A stretch of DNA of 64,000 bases from Sinorhizobium fredii. Its GTDB lineage: Bacteria > Pseudomonadota > Alphaproteobacteria > Rhizobiales > Rhizobiaceae. Position numbers and translations under genes: made by a program. A model generated the notes under the pieces. It ran no database searches. It was not told the origin of the DNA and saw only the letters and a list, made by a program, of their open reading frames with translations. Shown here piece after piece: positions 18,960 to 29,052 of this stretch (positions are counted from its first letter, which is position 1; every line of letters starts with the position of its first letter). The stretch covers positions 268,501-332,500 of the forward strand of contig NZ_CP024307.1 in assembly GCF_002944405.1 (NCBI RefSeq), given 5' to 3'.

Positions 18960-19062
18960 CCCCCGGTCCGAACGGTCCGGCAGGGCATGCCGTGGCCGTT
19001 CTTAACGCTGGAAACCAGCCTCGTCAGCCGGTTTCAGATATCAAGAACAATGGAGTAGCAAA

Positions 19063-19266
19063 ATGCCCAAGATGAAGACGAAGTCGTCTGCCAAGAAGCG
19101 GTTCAAGGTAACCGCGACCGGCAAGGTGCGCGCTGCCGCTGCCGGCAAGCGCCACGGCATGATCAAGCGTACCAACAAGTTCATTCGCGACGCGCGCGGG
19201 ACCATGGTTCTCGCCGAGCCTGATGGCAAGAAGGTCGTCAAGAACTACCTGCCGAACGGTCTCTGA
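19063..19266 (+). CDS. rpmI: 50S ribosomal protein L35
   Basis: A 67-residue basic protein with the L35 signature [17 protein letters not shown] and a C-terminal NYLPNGL. A GGAG site precedes the ATG. It is followed after 38 bases by rplT. In many bacteria infC, rpmI and rplT form one operon; here infC is 3.7 kb upstream, separated by other genes. Confidence 0.97.
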   Translation: MPKMKTKSSAKKRFKVTATGKVRAAAAGKRHGMIKRTNKFIRDARGTMVLAEPDGKKVVKNYLPNGL

Positions 19267-19304
19267 GACTTCAGGCATATTGGACACGTTAAGGAGATCA
19301 TGAC

Positions 19305-19709
19305 ATGGCACGTGTAAAACGCGGCGTTACCGCCCACGCCAAGCACAAGAAGACGCTGAAGGCCGCCAAGGGTTTCTACGGCCGCCGTAAGAACACGATC
19401 CGCGCCGCCAAGGCAGCGGTCGACCGTTCCAAGCAGTACGCCTATCGCGACCGCAAGGTTAACAAGCGCAACTTCCGCGCCCTCTGGATCCAGCGCATCA
19501 ACGCTGCTGTCCGTGAATTCGGTTTGACCTACGGCCGCTTCATCGACGGCCTGAACAAGGCTGGCATCGAAGTAGACCGCAAGGTTCTGTCCGACATGGC
19601 GATTCATGAGCCGGCAGCATTCGGCGCGCTCGTCGAGGCTTCCAAGAAGGCGCTCGCCTATCTCAAGGAAGCCGGCACGGCAAACGAGTTTGAGAGCGCT
19701 GTCCGTTAA
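19305..19709 (+). CDS. rplT: 50S ribosomal protein L20
   Basis: A 134-residue 23S rRNA-binding assembly protein. It starts [19 protein letters not shown] and has the conserved [19 protein letters not shown] block. It is co-transcribed with rpmI and followed by an intrinsic terminator. Confidence 0.97.
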   Translation: MARVKRGVTAHAKHKKTLKAAKGFYGRRKNTIRAAKAAVDRSKQYAYRDRKVNKRNFRALWIQRINAAVREFGLTYGRFIDGLNKAGIEVDRKVLSDMAIHEPAAFGALVEASKKALAYLKEAGTANEFESAVR

Positions 19710-19747
19710 GCCAGCGTTTTCCCAAGACCGTTTCTGAAATTGTTGGG

Positions 19748-19780
19748 AAACCCGCGCTGGCAGGGCTGGCGCGGGTTTTT
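19748..19780 (+). terminator. rpmI-rplT terminator
   Basis: AAACCCGCGC (19748-19757) pairs with GCGCGGGTTT (19769-19778), 11-base loop, followed by more T residues. A strong intrinsic terminator 38 bases after rplT. Confidence 0.9.
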
Positions 19781-19863
19781 CTTGTTCGGCTCGATCGCCG
19801 GCGATCACATCGCTGCAGTGTTGAACCGATAAAACAAACCATTTCCGCATCGAGGCAGACAGA

Positions 19864-20946
19864 ATGAGCGAACTGGAAACATTGGAACGGACATTGCTGG
19901 CGGAAATCGATGCCGCCGCCGACGAGGGGGCGATCGAGGCGTTGCGCGTCGGTGCCCTCGGCAAGAAGGGTTCGATCTCGGAGCTTCTGAAGACGCTCGG
20001 CACGATGAGCCCGGAGGAGCGGCAGACCCGCGGCGCCCGCATCAACGCGCTGAAAAACATCGTCACAGAGGCGATTTCGGCCCGTAAGTCAGCGCTGAAG
20101 GATGCGGCGATCGCCGAGCGGCTGGCGCGCGAGACGGTCGATATCAGCCTGCCGGTTCGCTCCTCGCCGGCCGAGCGCGGCCGCATCCATCCGATCAGCC
20201 AGATCGTCGACGAGATCACCGCGATTTTCGGCGACATGGGCTTCTCGATCGCCGAGGGGCCCGACATCGAGACGGACTATTACAATTTCACCGCGCTCAA
20301 TTTCCCCGAGGGCCATCCGGCCCGCGAGATGCACGACACGTTCTTCTTCCAGCCGGACGAGAAGGGAGAACGCAAGGTGCTGCGGACGCACACATCGCCG
20401 GTGCAAATTCGCACGATGGAGGCTCAGAAGCCGCCGATCCGCATCATCATTCCGGGCAAGACCTATCGCCAGGATTCCGACGCCACCCATTCGCCGATGT
20501 TCCATCAGGTCGAAGGCCTGGTGATCGACAAGGCGGCGAACGTCGCAAACATGCGCTGGGTGCTGGAGGAATTCTGCAAGGCGTTCTTCGAGGTCGATCA
20601 GGTGACGATGCGCTTCCGGCCGTCCTTCTTCCCCTTCACCGAGCCGTCCTTCGAGGTCGATATCCAGTGCGATCGCTCCGGCCCGATCGTCAAGTTCGGC
20701 GAAGGCAAGGACTGGATGGAGATCCTCGGCTGCGGCATGGTGCACCCGAACGTGCTGCGCGCCGGCGGCCTCGATCCGGACGAGTACCAGGGTTTTGCCT
20801 GGGGTATGGGCCTCGATCGTATCGCCATGCTGAAATACGGCATGCCGGACCTGCGCGACTTCTTCAACGCCGATGTCCGCTGGATGACCCATTACGGCTT
20901 CCGGCCGCTCGACATGCCGACGCTGTTCGGCGGTCTCTCTGCTTAA
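19864..20946 (+). CDS. pheS: Phenylalanyl-tRNA synthetase alpha subunit
   Basis: Catalytic subunit of the (alpha-beta)2 enzyme that charges tRNA-Phe. The 360-residue product has an N-terminal coiled-coil tRNA arm (about residues 1-90), class II motif 1 near [19 protein letters not shown], motif 2 in the [12 protein letters not shown] and [18 protein letters not shown] region, and motif 3 [14 protein letters not shown]. It is followed by pheT after 33 bases. Confidence 0.97.
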   Translation: MSELETLERTLLAEIDAAADEGAIEALRVGALGKKGSISELLKTLGTMSPEERQTRGARINALKNIVTEAISARKSALKDAAIAERLARETVDISLPVRSSPAERGRIHPISQIVDEITAIFGDMGFSIAEGPDIETDYYNFTALNFPEGHPAREMHDTFFFQPDEKGERKVLRTHTSPVQIRTMEAQKPPIRIIIPGKTYRQDSDATHSPMFHQVEGLVIDKAANVANMRWVLEEFCKAFFEVDQVTMRFRPSFFPFTEPSFEVDIQCDRSGPIVKFGEGKDWMEILGCGMVHPNVLRAGGLDPDEYQGFAWGMGLDRIAMLKYGMPDLRDFFNADVRWMTHYGFRPLDMPTLFGGLSA

Positions 20947-20979
20947 TTTGGCGTGAATACTTAGGACACAGGTGAAATC

Positions 20980-23406
20980 ATGAAGTTCACGCTTTCCTGG
21001 CTGAAGGACCATCTCGAAACCGACGCCTCGCTCGAGGACATCTGCGCCCGCCTGACGATGATCGGGCTGGAGGTCGAGGACGTCGACGACAAGGCGGCCT
21101 TCAAGCCCTTCGTCATCGCCAAGGTCGTCTCCGCCGAGCAGCACCCGAATGCCGACAAGCTCAAGGTATTGAAGGTCGATACCGGCTCCGGCGAGCCGGT
21201 GCAGGTCGTCTGCGGCGCGCCGAACGCGCGCACCGGCCTCGTCGGCGCCTTTGCCGCCCCCGGCACCTACGTGCCCGGCATCGACACGCCGCTTTCCGTC
21301 GGCAATATCCGCGGCGTCGAAAGCCGCGGCATGATGTGCTCGGAAAAGGAGCTGGAGATTTCCGACGACCACACCGGCATCATCGACCTGCCCGAGGATG
21401 CGCCGGTCGGCACGAGCTACGCGGCCTATGCGGGCCTCGACGATCCGGTCATCGAGATCAATCTGACGCCGAACCGGCCGGATTGCACCAGCGTTCACGG
21501 CATTGCCCGCGATCTCGCCGCCTCCGGCCTTGGAACTCTCAAGACGCGGCCGGCGCCGTCCTTCCCGGTCGAAGGCTCAACGCCGGTCAAGGTAACACTC
21601 GATCTTGGCGAAGACAGGCATCTCTGCCCCGGTTTCGCGCTGCGCCTTGTGCGCGGCGTCAAGAACGGCCCGAGCCCGGCTTGGATGCGCCAGCGGCTGG
21701 CGGCGATCGGGCTTCGGCCGATCAACGCGCTCGTCGACATCACTAATTACTTGACCTTCGATCAGGGCCGGCCGCTGCACGTTTTCGACGCGGCCAAGGT
21801 CACCGGCAGCCTGACGGTCCGCCGCGCCACGGAAGGCGAGAAGGTGCTGGCCCTCGATACGCGCGAATACACGCTGTCGCCGGCCAACGTGGTGATCGCC
21901 GACGAGGACGGGATCGAATCGATCGGCGGCATCATGGGCGGCGAGCATTCCGGCTGCGATGAGGCGACCACCGAAGTGCTGATCGAATCGGCGCTCTGGG
22001 ATCCGATGAACATCGCCAAGAGCGGCCGCACCCTCGGCATCATCACCGATGCGCGCTACCGCTTCGAGCGCGGCGTCGATCCGGAATACATGGTGCCGGG
22101 CATCGAACGGGCGACCGAACTGGTGCTGGAGCTCTGCGGCGGCACGGCCGCCAGGCTGGATGTCGTCGGCTATGAGGGCCACGCGCCTAAGGTCGTCGAA
22201 TTCCCGGTCTCGGAAGTGAAGCGGCTCACCGGCCTCGAGGTCTCTCCCGAGGAGAGCGTGTCGATCCTGCAAAAACTCGGCTTCGGCGTCGAGGGCTCCG
22301 GCGAGCGCTTCCGCGTCACCGTGCCCTCCTGGCGGCCGGACGTCGACGGCAAGGCGGACCTCGTCGAGGAAGTGATGCGCATCCATGGCGTCGACAACAT
22401 CGTCGCCGCGGCCTTGTCGAGCCACAACGCCGTCAACGGCAAGATCCTCACGACGCTGCAGATCCGCACCCGCCAGGCGAGACGTGCGCTTGCAAGCCGC
22501 GGCATGCTCGAAGCCGTCACCTGGTCGTTCATCTCGGAAGAGCAGGCGACGCTCTTCGGCGGCGGCCGGCCGGCGCTGAAGCTCGCCAATCCGATCGCCG
22601 CCGATATGTCCGACATGCGGCCGTCGCTGCTGCCGGGTCTTCTGACCGCGGCGCAGCGCAATGCCGACAAGGGCTATGGCGACGTGGCAATCTTCGAGGT
22701 CTCGGGCATCTATGAGGGCGACACGCCCGAGGCGCAGCGCCGCGTCGCCGGCGGCGTCCGTCGTGGCACCGCGTCGCTCAACGGCGCCGGCCGGCTATGG
22801 TCGAATGCCGCCAAGGGCGGCGGCAAGCCGGTCGACGTCTTCGACGCCAAGGCCGATGCGATCGCCGTGCTCGAAGCCTGCGGCGTGCCGATGGCCAATG
22901 TCCAGCTCGAGGCCGGCGGCCCGGCCTGGTATCATCCGGGCCGTTCCGGCACGATCAAGCTTGGGCCGAAGATCGTGCTCGGCGCCTTCGGCGAGTTCCA
23001 CCCGAAGACGCTCGACACGCTCGACGTTTCCGGTCCGATCGCCGGCTTCGAGATCTATGTCGACGCCATGCCGGAGCCGAAGAAGAAGGCGACGCGCACC
23101 AAGCCGGCGCTCGAGCTCTCGCCCTTCCAGGCGGTCAAGCGCGACTTCGCCTTCGTCGTCGACAAGGCGGTGGAGGCCGCTGCAATCGCGCGGGCGGCAT
23201 CCGGCGCCGACCGAAAGCTGGTGACAGCGGTCAACGTCTTCGACGTCTTCGAGGGGGCCTCGCTCGACGAGGGCAAGAAGTCGGTCGCCATCGAGGTGAC
23301 GATCCAGCCGGTCGAGCGGACGCTCACCGACGAGGATTTCGAGGCGCTGACCTCGCGCATCGTCGCCAACGTCGCCAAGAGCACGGGCGGCGTGCTGCGC
23401 GCCTGA
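20980..23406 (+). CDS. pheT: Phenylalanyl-tRNA synthetase beta subunit
   Basis: An 808-residue partner of PheS. The N-terminal tRNA-binding OB domain (about residues 38-150) contains [19 protein letters not shown] and [10 protein letters not shown]. Then come the B3/B4 editing region with [20 protein letters not shown], the B5 domain, the catalytic-like core, and a C-terminal FDX-ACB anticodon-binding domain ([18 protein letters not shown] to the end). Full length. The gene ends with a terminator. Confidence 0.97.
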   Translation: MKFTLSWLKDHLETDASLEDICARLTMIGLEVEDVDDKAAFKPFVIAKVVSAEQHPNADKLKVLKVDTGSGEPVQVVCGAPNARTGLVGAFAAPGTYVPGIDTPLSVGNIRGVESRGMMCSEKELEISDDHTGIIDLPEDAPVGTSYAAYAGLDDPVIEINLTPNRPDCTSVHGIARDLAASGLGTLKTRPAPSFPVEGSTPVKVTLDLGEDRHLCPGFALRLVRGVKNGPSPAWMRQRLAAIGLRPINALVDITNYLTFDQGRPLHVFDAAKVTGSLTVRRATEGEKVLALDTREYTLSPANVVIADEDGIESIGGIMGGEHSGCDEATTEVLIESALWDPMNIAKSGRTLGIITDARYRFERGVDPEYMVPGIERATELVLELCGGTAARLDVVGYEGHAPKVVEFPVSEVKRLTGLEVSPEESVSILQKLGFGVEGSGERFRVTVPSWRPDVDGKADLVEEVMRIHGVDNIVAAALSSHNAVNGKILTTLQIRTRQARRALASRGMLEAVTWSFISEEQATLFGGGRPALKLANPIAADMSDMRPSLLPGLLTAAQRNADKGYGDVAIFEVSGIYEGDTPEAQRRVAGGVRRGTASLNGAGRLWSNAAKGGGKPVDVFDAKADAIAVLEACGVPMANVQLEAGGPAWYHPGRSGTIKLGPKIVLGAFGEFHPKTLDTLDVSGPIAGFEIYVDAMPEPKKKATRTKPALELSPFQAVKRDFAFVVDKAVEAAAIARAASGADRKLVTAVNVFDVFEGASLDEGKKSVAIEVTIQPVERTLTDEDFEALTSRIVANVAKSTGGVLRA

Positions 23407-23414
23407 GGAATTCG

Positions 23415-23444
23415 AAGGCCGCCGTTTCACCGCGGCGGCCTTTT
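23415..23444 (+). terminator. pheST terminator
   Basis: AAGGCCGCCG (23415-23424) and CGGCGGCCTT (23433-23442), eight-base loop, followed by TT. It lies nine bases after the pheT stop. Confidence 0.88.
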
Positions 23445-23465
23445 CGCTCCGAAGGCATTGCCGGA

Positions 23466-23825
23466 TTATGCGTGGCGATGCCAGACCTTGTTGACGATCA
23501 GCCAGCGGCCGTCGACCTTCAGCAGCGACAGGTAGTCCGTATAGCGCGCGCCGCCGAATTCATCGATGACCTTCACGCTCGCGGCGTCGCCGGTGATGTG
23601 GATCAACTCCACCTCCATCAGGGGCTGCGTTTCCGGCGGTGCCGAGCCTTCCTTGGAAACGGCGGCAATGAAGGCATCGCGTGTGAGCCATTCGACCGAG
23701 TCTTGGTAATTGCCAACGATCGAGGCGCTCGGGTGAAATGCCTTACGCAGCGCCGCCTCATTGGCGAAAGCCATGCCGTCGACATAGAGATGGATGACCG
23801 CGCTGATGGCCTGCTCATCGGACAT
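23466..23825 (-). CDS. NTF2-like (SnoaL / putative lumazine-binding) protein
   Basis: A 119-residue small alpha+beta-barrel protein. ATG 23825 (MSDEQAISAVIHLYVDG) has a GGAGGAA site; longer in-frame starts lack one. Conserved features are LYVDGMAFANEAALRKAFHPSA, the VSKEGSAPPE region, and the strand SVKVIDEFGGARYTDYLSLLK followed by GRWLIVNKVW. It belongs to the nuclear transport factor 2 fold used by enzymes and binding proteins; substrate unknown. It is convergent with pheT. Confidence 0.82.
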   Translation of the reverse strand: MSDEQAISAVIHLYVDGMAFANEAALRKAFHPSASIVGNYQDSVEWLTRDAFIAAVSKEGSAPPETQPLMEVELIHITGDAASVKVIDEFGGARYTDYLSLLKVDGRWLIVNKVWHRHA

Positions 23826-23931
23826 GCCTGATTCCTCCATTCCCGAAGCGGCCAAGACCCGACGCTCTGCGCATGGTTTCTCCCGCCTCCGATGCCGCTC
23901 CAACCATTCGAGGCGAACACCTGATAGTTAG

Positions 23932-23956
23932 GGTATCGCAACGGAATTGCGATACC
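23932..23956. promoter_or_regulatory. Inverted repeat upstream of the NTF2-like gene
   Basis: GGTATCGCAA and TTGCGATACC, perfect ten-base arms around CGGAA, lie 107 bases upstream of the NTF2-like ATG. It may be an operator or a short hairpin; nothing in the sequence decides which. Confidence 0.4.
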
Positions 23957-24058
23957 TCGGGGGCCGGGAGCGGCCTCAGCGGTTGGGTGGGAGATGGAAA
24001 TAGGTGAACCGCGCGGGGATTGTGCGTCCGGCGCTCAAAGCGCTCATCGACTTCATTG

Positions 24059-24090
24059 ACCGGCGACCGGCCCCTTCGCCGGTCGCCGGT
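24059..24090 (-). terminator. Hairpin after the DUF892 gene
   Basis: A perfect 13-base-pair stem (ACCGGCGACCGGC at 24059-24071 with its complement at 24078-24090) and a six-base loop sits seven bases beyond the DUF892 stop. There is no T tract, but stem strength suggests 3' end formation. Confidence 0.65.
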
Positions 24091-24096
24091 AGCAAG

Positions 24097-24588
24097 TCAG
24101 GCGGCCTTCCTGTTCGCTTTCGCCGTCGCAAGCTTCGTCAGGTCCTGGTCGGTGACGACTTCTTCCTTCAGCGTTGCGTCGAGAAGCGGGACCGCATCCT
24201 TGAGGCCGATGGTCTGTGCCCATGTCTTCAGGGTGCCGTAGCGAGCGATCTCGTAGTGCTCGACGGATTGCGCGGCGGAGATCAGGCCGGCATCAAGTGC
24301 CTGCGTGCCCTTGAACTCGTCCATGATTTCCTCGCCCTCTGCAATGATACCTTCGATCGCTTCGCAGGTTTTGCCTGTCGCGCGCTTGCCGATCAACTCA
24401 AAGACCTGCTGCAGCCGCTCGACATGGGTTTCCGTCTGTTCGCGGTGCTTTTCGAAGGCTGCCTTGAGCTCCTGTGCTTGCGCGGCACGCGCCATCTTCG
24501 GCAGAGCCTTCAGGATCTTGCGCTCGGCATAGTAGATGTCCTTGAGCGCGTCGTAGAACAGATCGTCCATTGTCTTTTCCTTGGGCAT
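24097..24588 (-). CDS. DUF892 / YciE-YciF family ferritin-like protein
   Basis: A 163-residue four-helix-bundle protein. ATG 24588 (MPKEKTMDDLFYDALKDIYY) with AAGGAAGGAA upstream is clearly the start, although the frame stays open much further. Typical blocks are AERKILKALPKMARAA, FEKHREQTETHVERLQQVF, CEAIEGIIAEGEEIM and SAAQSVEHYEIARYG, providing Glu/His of a diiron-type site. Members are induced by general stress in several bacteria. It is divergent from the broken SDR gene. Confidence 0.9.
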   Translation of the reverse strand: MPKEKTMDDLFYDALKDIYYAERKILKALPKMARAAQAQELKAAFEKHREQTETHVERLQQVFELIGKRATGKTCEAIEGIIAEGEEIMDEFKGTQALDAGLISAAQSVEHYEIARYGTLKTWAQTIGLKDAVPLLDATLKEEVVTDQDLTKLATAKANRKAA

Positions 24589-24807
24589 TGTCGAATTCCT
24601 TCCTTGTCCGGTGGGTGCTTGGCTGTGACGCCCAATCAACATCAGACAGAGGCATTTGTTCCTTTCTTCGGGGAAAATGCGTGGACGCCCTTGTCTCCCG
24701 TCGATCTCCAATGAGCGCGTCCGCTTCCTCTGCGCTGAAATCGGGTGGCCGCGACCGCCGCCAGCTGGAATCTTCCATGCGTCGATAACAATGGTGAGGA
24801 AGATCAA

Positions 24808-25577
24808 ATGCTGAGACTTGCAGGAAAGGTGGCGATCGTGACGGGTGCGAGTTCGGGAATAGGCCGTGCGGCCGCCTCTCTCTTTGCGCGGGAAGGCGCA
24901 AAGGTCGTGATCGCCGCAAGGCGCGCCGAGGCCCTCGAGCAGCTCGTTTGCGAGATCGCGCAAGCGGGCGGTGAAGCGGCAATGCTTTCCGGCGACCTGC
25001 GCGACGAAGGTTTGAACGAGGCGCTTGTCGATCTGGCGCTGACCCGCTTCGGCGGGTTGGACGTCGCCTTCAACAATGCCGGCGCACTTGGCACTGTGGG
25101 TGAGGCCGTGTCGCTCTCGATCGAGGGATGGCGCGAAACGCTCGACACCAACCTGACCAGCGCCTTTCTCGCCGCCAAGCACCAGGCTCCGGCATGATTG
25201 CGCGTGGCGGCGGTTCGCTCGTCTTCACCTCGAGCTTCGTCGGTCACACGGCAGGTTTCCCGGGGATGGCCGCCTACGCGGCCAGCAAGGCGGGGCTGAT
25301 CGGCCTGGTGCAGTCCTTGGCGGTCGAGTTTGGAGCGCGTGGGGTGCGGGTCAATGCGCTGCTGCCGGGCGGCACCGACACGTCGTCCAATGCCGCGAAC
25401 CTGCCGGGTGCTCCGCCCGAGACGCGCGGCTTCGTTGAAGGTCTGCATGCGCTGAAGCGCATGGCGCAGCCGGCGGAAATTGCCGAGGCCGCGCTTTACC
25501 TCGCCTCCGACGGTGCTAGCTTCGTCACCGGTACCGCGTTGCTGGTGGATGGCGGCGTTTCGATCAGCAGGACATGA
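24808..25577 (+). pseudogene. SDR-family oxidoreductase broken by a frameshift
   Basis: The first part (ATG 24808 to TGA 25195-25197) encodes the N-terminal half of a short-chain dehydrogenase: VAIVTGASSGIGRAAA cofactor loop, DLRDEG and NNAGALG. The second half continues in another frame from about 25194 (MIARGGGSLVFTSSF, then YAASKAG with the catalytic Tyr-X3-Lys, VNALLPGG and a C-terminal LLVDGGVSI). Joining them needs one extra base near 25190-25196 (PA-MIARGGG). Both halves show normal rhizobial codon use, so the lesion is recent or a sequence error. An intact protein would be about 256 residues. Confidence 0.85.
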
Positions 25578-25597
25578 ACGGGCGGAAGGAAGGAAGA

Positions 25598-26221
25598 ATG
25601 AGGAAGCCTGGGTCGATGAAGTCGCTGGAGGATCTCGGCCGGGTGCGCCTGTCCAAAAACTTCTTCCTGCGCGATTTCCTGCATTCTGAGATCGCCGAAT
25701 TCTATCGCCTCCCGAACATCCCGGACGACCCGGAGCTCGCCATCGCAGCGGGTCGCAGGCTCTGCGAGGAACTTCTCGAGCCTCTGCAGGCGACGTTCGG
25801 GCGGCTTCACATTCGCTCCGCCTATCGCAACGGCGTTGTCAACGACTTCGGCAACAGGAACAAGCTCAACTGCTCGACCAATGCGGCGACGGCGGCCGAC
25901 CATATCTGGGATATGCGCGACGCAGACGGTTGCATGGGGGCGACCGCCTGCATCGTCATTCCCTGGGTATGGGACCGGGAGCGCGGCGAGGGCGGTTGGC
26001 AGAGTCTGGCCTGGTGGATCCATGACCACCTGCCCTATGCCTCGCTCTGCTTTTTCCCGAAGCTTTGGGCCTTCAACATCCAATGGCATGAGCGGCCGCA
26101 GCGGCGAATCCGGAGCTTCGCCGAGCCGCGCGGCCTCTTGACGAAGCCGGGCATGGCCAACCACGAGGGCAGCCACCAGCATTTCTACGCCGGGTTTCCT
26201 ACGCTCGTGAGGGCGTCGTAA
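25598..26221 (+). CDS. Putative M15-like peptidase fold protein
   Basis: About 207 residues, soluble, no signal peptide. Residues 15-115 resemble D-Ala-D-Ala carboxypeptidase-type (M15) domains: LSKNFFLRDFLHSE, a FGRLHIRSAYRN strand, then NAATAADHIWDMRD, where metal ligands of the H-x-D type would lie. A late WWIHDHLPYA could supply another histidine. Function is a weak guess. ATG 25598 is preferred (AGGAAGGAAG upstream); ATG 25574 overlaps the SDR stop as ATGA and ATG 25616 is also possible. It may be translationally coupled to the broken SDR. Confidence 0.6.
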   Translation: MRKPGSMKSLEDLGRVRLSKNFFLRDFLHSEIAEFYRLPNIPDDPELAIAAGRRLCEELLEPLQATFGRLHIRSAYRNGVVNDFGNRNKLNCSTNAATAADHIWDMRDADGCMGATACIVIPWVWDRERGEGGWQSLAWWIHDHLPYASLCFFPKLWAFNIQWHERPQRRIRSFAEPRGLLTKPGMANHEGSHQHFYAGFPTLVRAS

Positions 26222-26229
26222 CGATGTCT

Positions 26230-26267
26230 CCTCCCCAAACCGTGCCACCTTGGATGGGTTGGGGAGG
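26230..26267. terminator. Terminator-like hairpin between convergent genes
   Basis: CCTCCCCAA (26230-26238) pairs with TTGGGGAGG (26259-26267). It lies between the convergent M15-like and aldo/keto reductase genes and could serve both. Confidence 0.5.
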
Positions 26268-26281
26268 GGCGTTGTTGGACA

Positions 26282-27232
26282 TTACTGGCTCACATCGTTC
26301 AGCCGCTGGATCGCCTCCTCCGAGAGCTTGAGATGCGCCGATCTCACGAGGCTTACCAGCTGATCGAGATTCGTGGCGCTGGCGATCGGCGCGGTGACGC
26401 CGTCGCGGGCGATGATCCAGGCAAGGGCGATCTCCGCCTGTTTCGCGCCGGTCTCCTCGGCGATCTCGTCGAGCACGCCGAGAATGCGCATGCCGCGCCC
26501 GTCCAGATATTTTTCGACCCCGCCACCGCGCGCAGTCCCTTCAAGATCCTTGTGCGAGCGGTACTTGCCGGAAAGAAAGCCCCGGGCGAGGCTGAAATAG
26601 GTGATTACGCCGATCTCCTCGGCGATGCAGAGGTCGCGCAGCGGTCCGTCATAGGCGGCCCGATCGTAGAGATTGTATTCCGGCTGCAAAACGTCATAGC
26701 GCGGCAGGTCCTTCGCCTTCGCGACGGCGAGAGCGTCGCCGAGTTGCCCTGCATCGAGGTTCGAGGCGCCGATCGCCCGCACCTTGCCCTGGGTGAGGAG
26801 CGCGTCATAGGCGGCGAGCGTCTCCTCATTGGGCACTTCCGGATCGGGCCAGTGCGACAAGTAAAGGTCGATATGGTCGGTCTGCAGGCGCTTCAGCGAC
26901 TCTTCGACCGCCTGCAGGATCCAGCGGCGCGAGAGTCCCTTGCGTCCGGGTCCGAGGTCGGAGCCGACCTTGGTGACGATGACGGCCCGGTCGCGCGGGC
27001 GTCTGGATTGCTTCAGCCACTTGCCGATGATCGTCTCGGACTCGCCGCCCCGGTTTCCGGGCACCCAGGAGGAATAGACATCCGCCGTATCGACGGCATT
27101 GAAGCCCGAATCGAAAAAGGTATCGAGGAGGGCGAAGGAGGTTTTCTCGTCCGCCGTCCAGCCGAACACATTGCCGCCGAAGACCAGCGGGGCAATGGAA
27201 AGACCCGTACGGCCAAGTCTGCGCATTACCAT
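26282..27232 (-). CDS. Aldo/keto reductase
   Basis: A 316-residue NADPH-dependent oxidoreductase of the AKR superfamily. It begins [21 protein letters not shown]. Family marks are [13 protein letters not shown] (catalytic Asp and Tyr), [15 protein letters not shown] (catalytic Lys), [12 protein letters not shown] (His) and the C-terminal cofactor region [17 protein letters not shown] with [13 protein letters not shown] 27232 with a GGAG site is preferred; ATG 27226 is close behind. Physiological substrate unknown. It is divergent from the Gfo/Idh/MocA gene. Confidence 0.9.
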   Translation of the reverse strand: MVMRRLGRTGLSIAPLVFGGNVFGWTADEKTSFALLDTFFDSGFNAVDTADVYSSWVPGNRGGESETIIGKWLKQSRRPRDRAVIVTKVGSDLGPGRKGLSRRWILQAVEESLKRLQTDHIDLYLSHWPDPEVPNEETLAAYDALLTQGKVRAIGASNLDAGQLGDALAVAKAKDLPRYDVLQPEYNLYDRAAYDGPLRDLCIAEEIGVITYFSLARGFLSGKYRSHKDLEGTARGGGVEKYLDGRGMRILGVLDEIAEETGAKQAEIALAWIIARDGVTAPIASATNLDQLVSLVRSAHLKLSEEAIQRLNDVSQ

Positions 27233-27541
27233 GGTTTCGCTCCATGTGGTTGGATGAAAACGAGCTGCGATCGGGAGGATTGCTGGGGAAACATAGGACA
27301 GCTTCCGGTCCAAGGACACCTGCTGCCGCCGATTTTCCGGTCCGCGCACGGCTTGCTAGGCACGTACCTCGGCGATAGTGTCGGTTCGCTTGATCGCGCG
27401 ATTTGGAATCGTACCGCGATCGGTCCTCGCCAGGTGCGAGCCGTTTTCCGCCCGCGTCCCGCTCCGACCTGCAGCAATCGAACAGGATGCGGGCTCGTCA
27501 ACAGCCTTACTCATGTTCCGCTCGAAAAAGGAGACTGCCCC
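27233..27541. other. Divergent intergenic region AKR / Gfo-Idh-MocA
   Basis: These 309 bases should hold the promoters of the two divergent oxidoreductase genes. A long frame runs through it but has no coding character. The only clear signal is AAAAAGGAGACTG before ATG 27542. No operator-like palindrome was found. Confidence 0.45.
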
Positions 27542-28528
27542 ATGTTGCGCTTCGGAATTCTGTCGACGGCCAGGATCGGCCGCGAACTCGTCGTGCCCGC
27601 CATTCAGGATGCCGAGAATTGCGTGGTCACGGCAATCGCCAGCCGCGACCAGGCGAAAGCACGGGCGATGGCCGACCGCTTTTCGGTGCCGCATGCCTTC
27701 GGCTCCTATGAGGAGATGCTTGCCTGCGACGTGATCGACGCGGTCTACATTCCGCTCCCGACCTCGCAGCACGTCGAGTGGGCGATTAAGGCGGCCGACG
27801 CCGGCAAGCATGTGCTTTGCGAAAAGCCGCTGGCGCTCAAGGCCGAGGAGATTGACGCGGTGATCGCGGCGCGTGACCGCAACAAGGTGCTGGTTTCGGA
27901 AGCCTATATGGTCACCTACAGCCCCGTCTGGCGGAAGGTGCGCTCGCTCATCGCCGAGGGAGCGATCGGCAAGCTCCGGCACGTTCAGGGTGCTTTCACC
28001 TATTACAACCGCGATCCCGGCAACATGCGCAATGTCCCGGCGCTCGGCGGCGGCGGCCTGCCGGATATCGGCGTCTATCCTGCGATCACCACGCGCTTCA
28101 CGACCGGCAAGGAGCCGCTGCGCGTCCAGGCCAATACCGACCGCGATCCTGAATTCGGCACCGACATCTATTCGAGCGTGCGTGCCGATTTCGGCGATTT
28201 CGAGCTGAGCTTCTACATCTCCACCCAGCTCGCCGCCCGCCAGGTCATGGTGTTCCACGGCGACCAGGGGTTCATCGAGGTGAAATCCCCCTTCAATGCG
28301 GATCGCTACGGCCGCGAGGAAGTGGAACTCACCAACCAGAACCACGCCCAATCGCAGCTTTTCCGCTTCCAGGATGCGCGCCAGTACAAGCTCGAGGCGG
28401 AAGCCTTCGCGCGTGCGGCGAAGGGCGAGGCGGAAGAGGTGGTGACGCTCGAGAGCTCGCGCCTCAATCAAAAGTTCATCGACGCGATCTACCGCGCCAG
28501 CGAGAAAGACGGTTGGGAAACGGTCTGA
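27542..28528 (+). CDS. Gfo/Idh/MocA family oxidoreductase
   Basis: A 328-residue NAD(P)-dependent dehydrogenase, probably on a sugar or polyol. The N-terminal Rossmann domain has [44 protein letters not shown] and the catalytic [16 protein letters not shown] (Lys in EKP). The C-terminal domain includes [12 protein letters not shown], the [13 protein letters not shown] motif, and ends after [12 protein letters not shown]. The true start is ATG 27542 behind AAGGAG, although the frame is open far upstream. Confidence 0.92.
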   Translation: MLRFGILSTARIGRELVVPAIQDAENCVVTAIASRDQAKARAMADRFSVPHAFGSYEEMLACDVIDAVYIPLPTSQHVEWAIKAADAGKHVLCEKPLALKAEEIDAVIAARDRNKVLVSEAYMVTYSPVWRKVRSLIAEGAIGKLRHVQGAFTYYNRDPGNMRNVPALGGGGLPDIGVYPAITTRFTTGKEPLRVQANTDRDPEFGTDIYSSVRADFGDFELSFYISTQLAARQVMVFHGDQGFIEVKSPFNADRYGREEVELTNQNHAQSQLFRFQDARQYKLEAEAFARAAKGEAEEVVTLESSRLNQKFIDAIYRASEKDGWETV

Positions 28529-28540
28529 GGTAAATTGAAA

Positions 28541-28566
28541 GACGGTCCGCCAAATGGCGGGCCGTC
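28541..28566. terminator. Terminator-like hairpin between convergent genes
   Basis: GACGGTCCGCC (28541-28551), AAAT loop, GGCGGGCCGTC (28556-28566), an 11-base stem with one G-T pair, between the convergent Gfo/Idh/MocA and membrane protein genes. Confidence 0.7.
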
Positions 28567-28584
28567 GCATTCGTTGCCTGGACG

Positions 28585-28995
28585 CTAAGTGGCCGGTCGT
28601 ATGCCCACCTGGGCGGCACCTTTGAGTTTCAGGAAGAGAAAGTCGGCGACGCCGACCATCGCCGCCACGATCAATCCAATGCCGATTGCCGTCAGCGACG
28701 CATAGGCAAGCGCGAGAATGGCGAGACTGGCAACCTGCCAGAGGATGTCGCCGGCGATGCTGATGCGGGCCGCCGGCGCGCTCGGGCCCCCTTTTCTTGC
28801 CGAGACAAGATGGAAGGCGCCCCAGAGCAACAGCCCGGTACCGAGAAGCCCGATGACCCCCGGGGCAATGACGGGGCTGACGAGCGATGCCAGCGGTGCG
28901 GCGTCGACGATCAAAACCGTGCCGGCGACGAGCGAGACGATGCCGTCGGCAAGGAATGCCTTGTTGAGAAGCGAGCGGTGGGAAAGGGCGAGCAT
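28585..28995 (-). CDS. Four-helix membrane protein of unknown function
   Basis: A 136-residue integral membrane protein with about four hydrophobic segments (starting FLADGIVSLVAGTVLIV, then IAPGVIGLLGTGLLLWGAF, ILWQVASLAILALAY, and IGIGLIVAAMVGVADFLFL). ATG 28995 is chosen; upstream in-frame ATG 29094 would run across the divergent regulator start. It is divergent from an XRE regulator, with a 17-base palindrome between them, so it is probably the regulator's target. Confidence 0.75.
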   Translation of the reverse strand: MLALSHRSLLNKAFLADGIVSLVAGTVLIVDAAPLASLVSPVIAPGVIGLLGTGLLLWGAFHLVSARKGGPSAPAARISIAGDILWQVASLAILALAYASLTAIGIGLIVAAMVGVADFLFLKLKGAAQVGIRPAT

Positions 28996-29052
28996 GTCGG
29001 TCTCCTTCGGTTGTCGATGGAGCAATGCTGGCCTGATGCGGTCATCAAACCA

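Noticed and set aside
26333-27541. Long N-terminal extension of the Gfo/Idh/MocA frame across the aldo/keto reductase
   Set aside because: The extension is antisense to a real gene; ATG 27542 has an AAGGAG site and starts the Rossmann motif.
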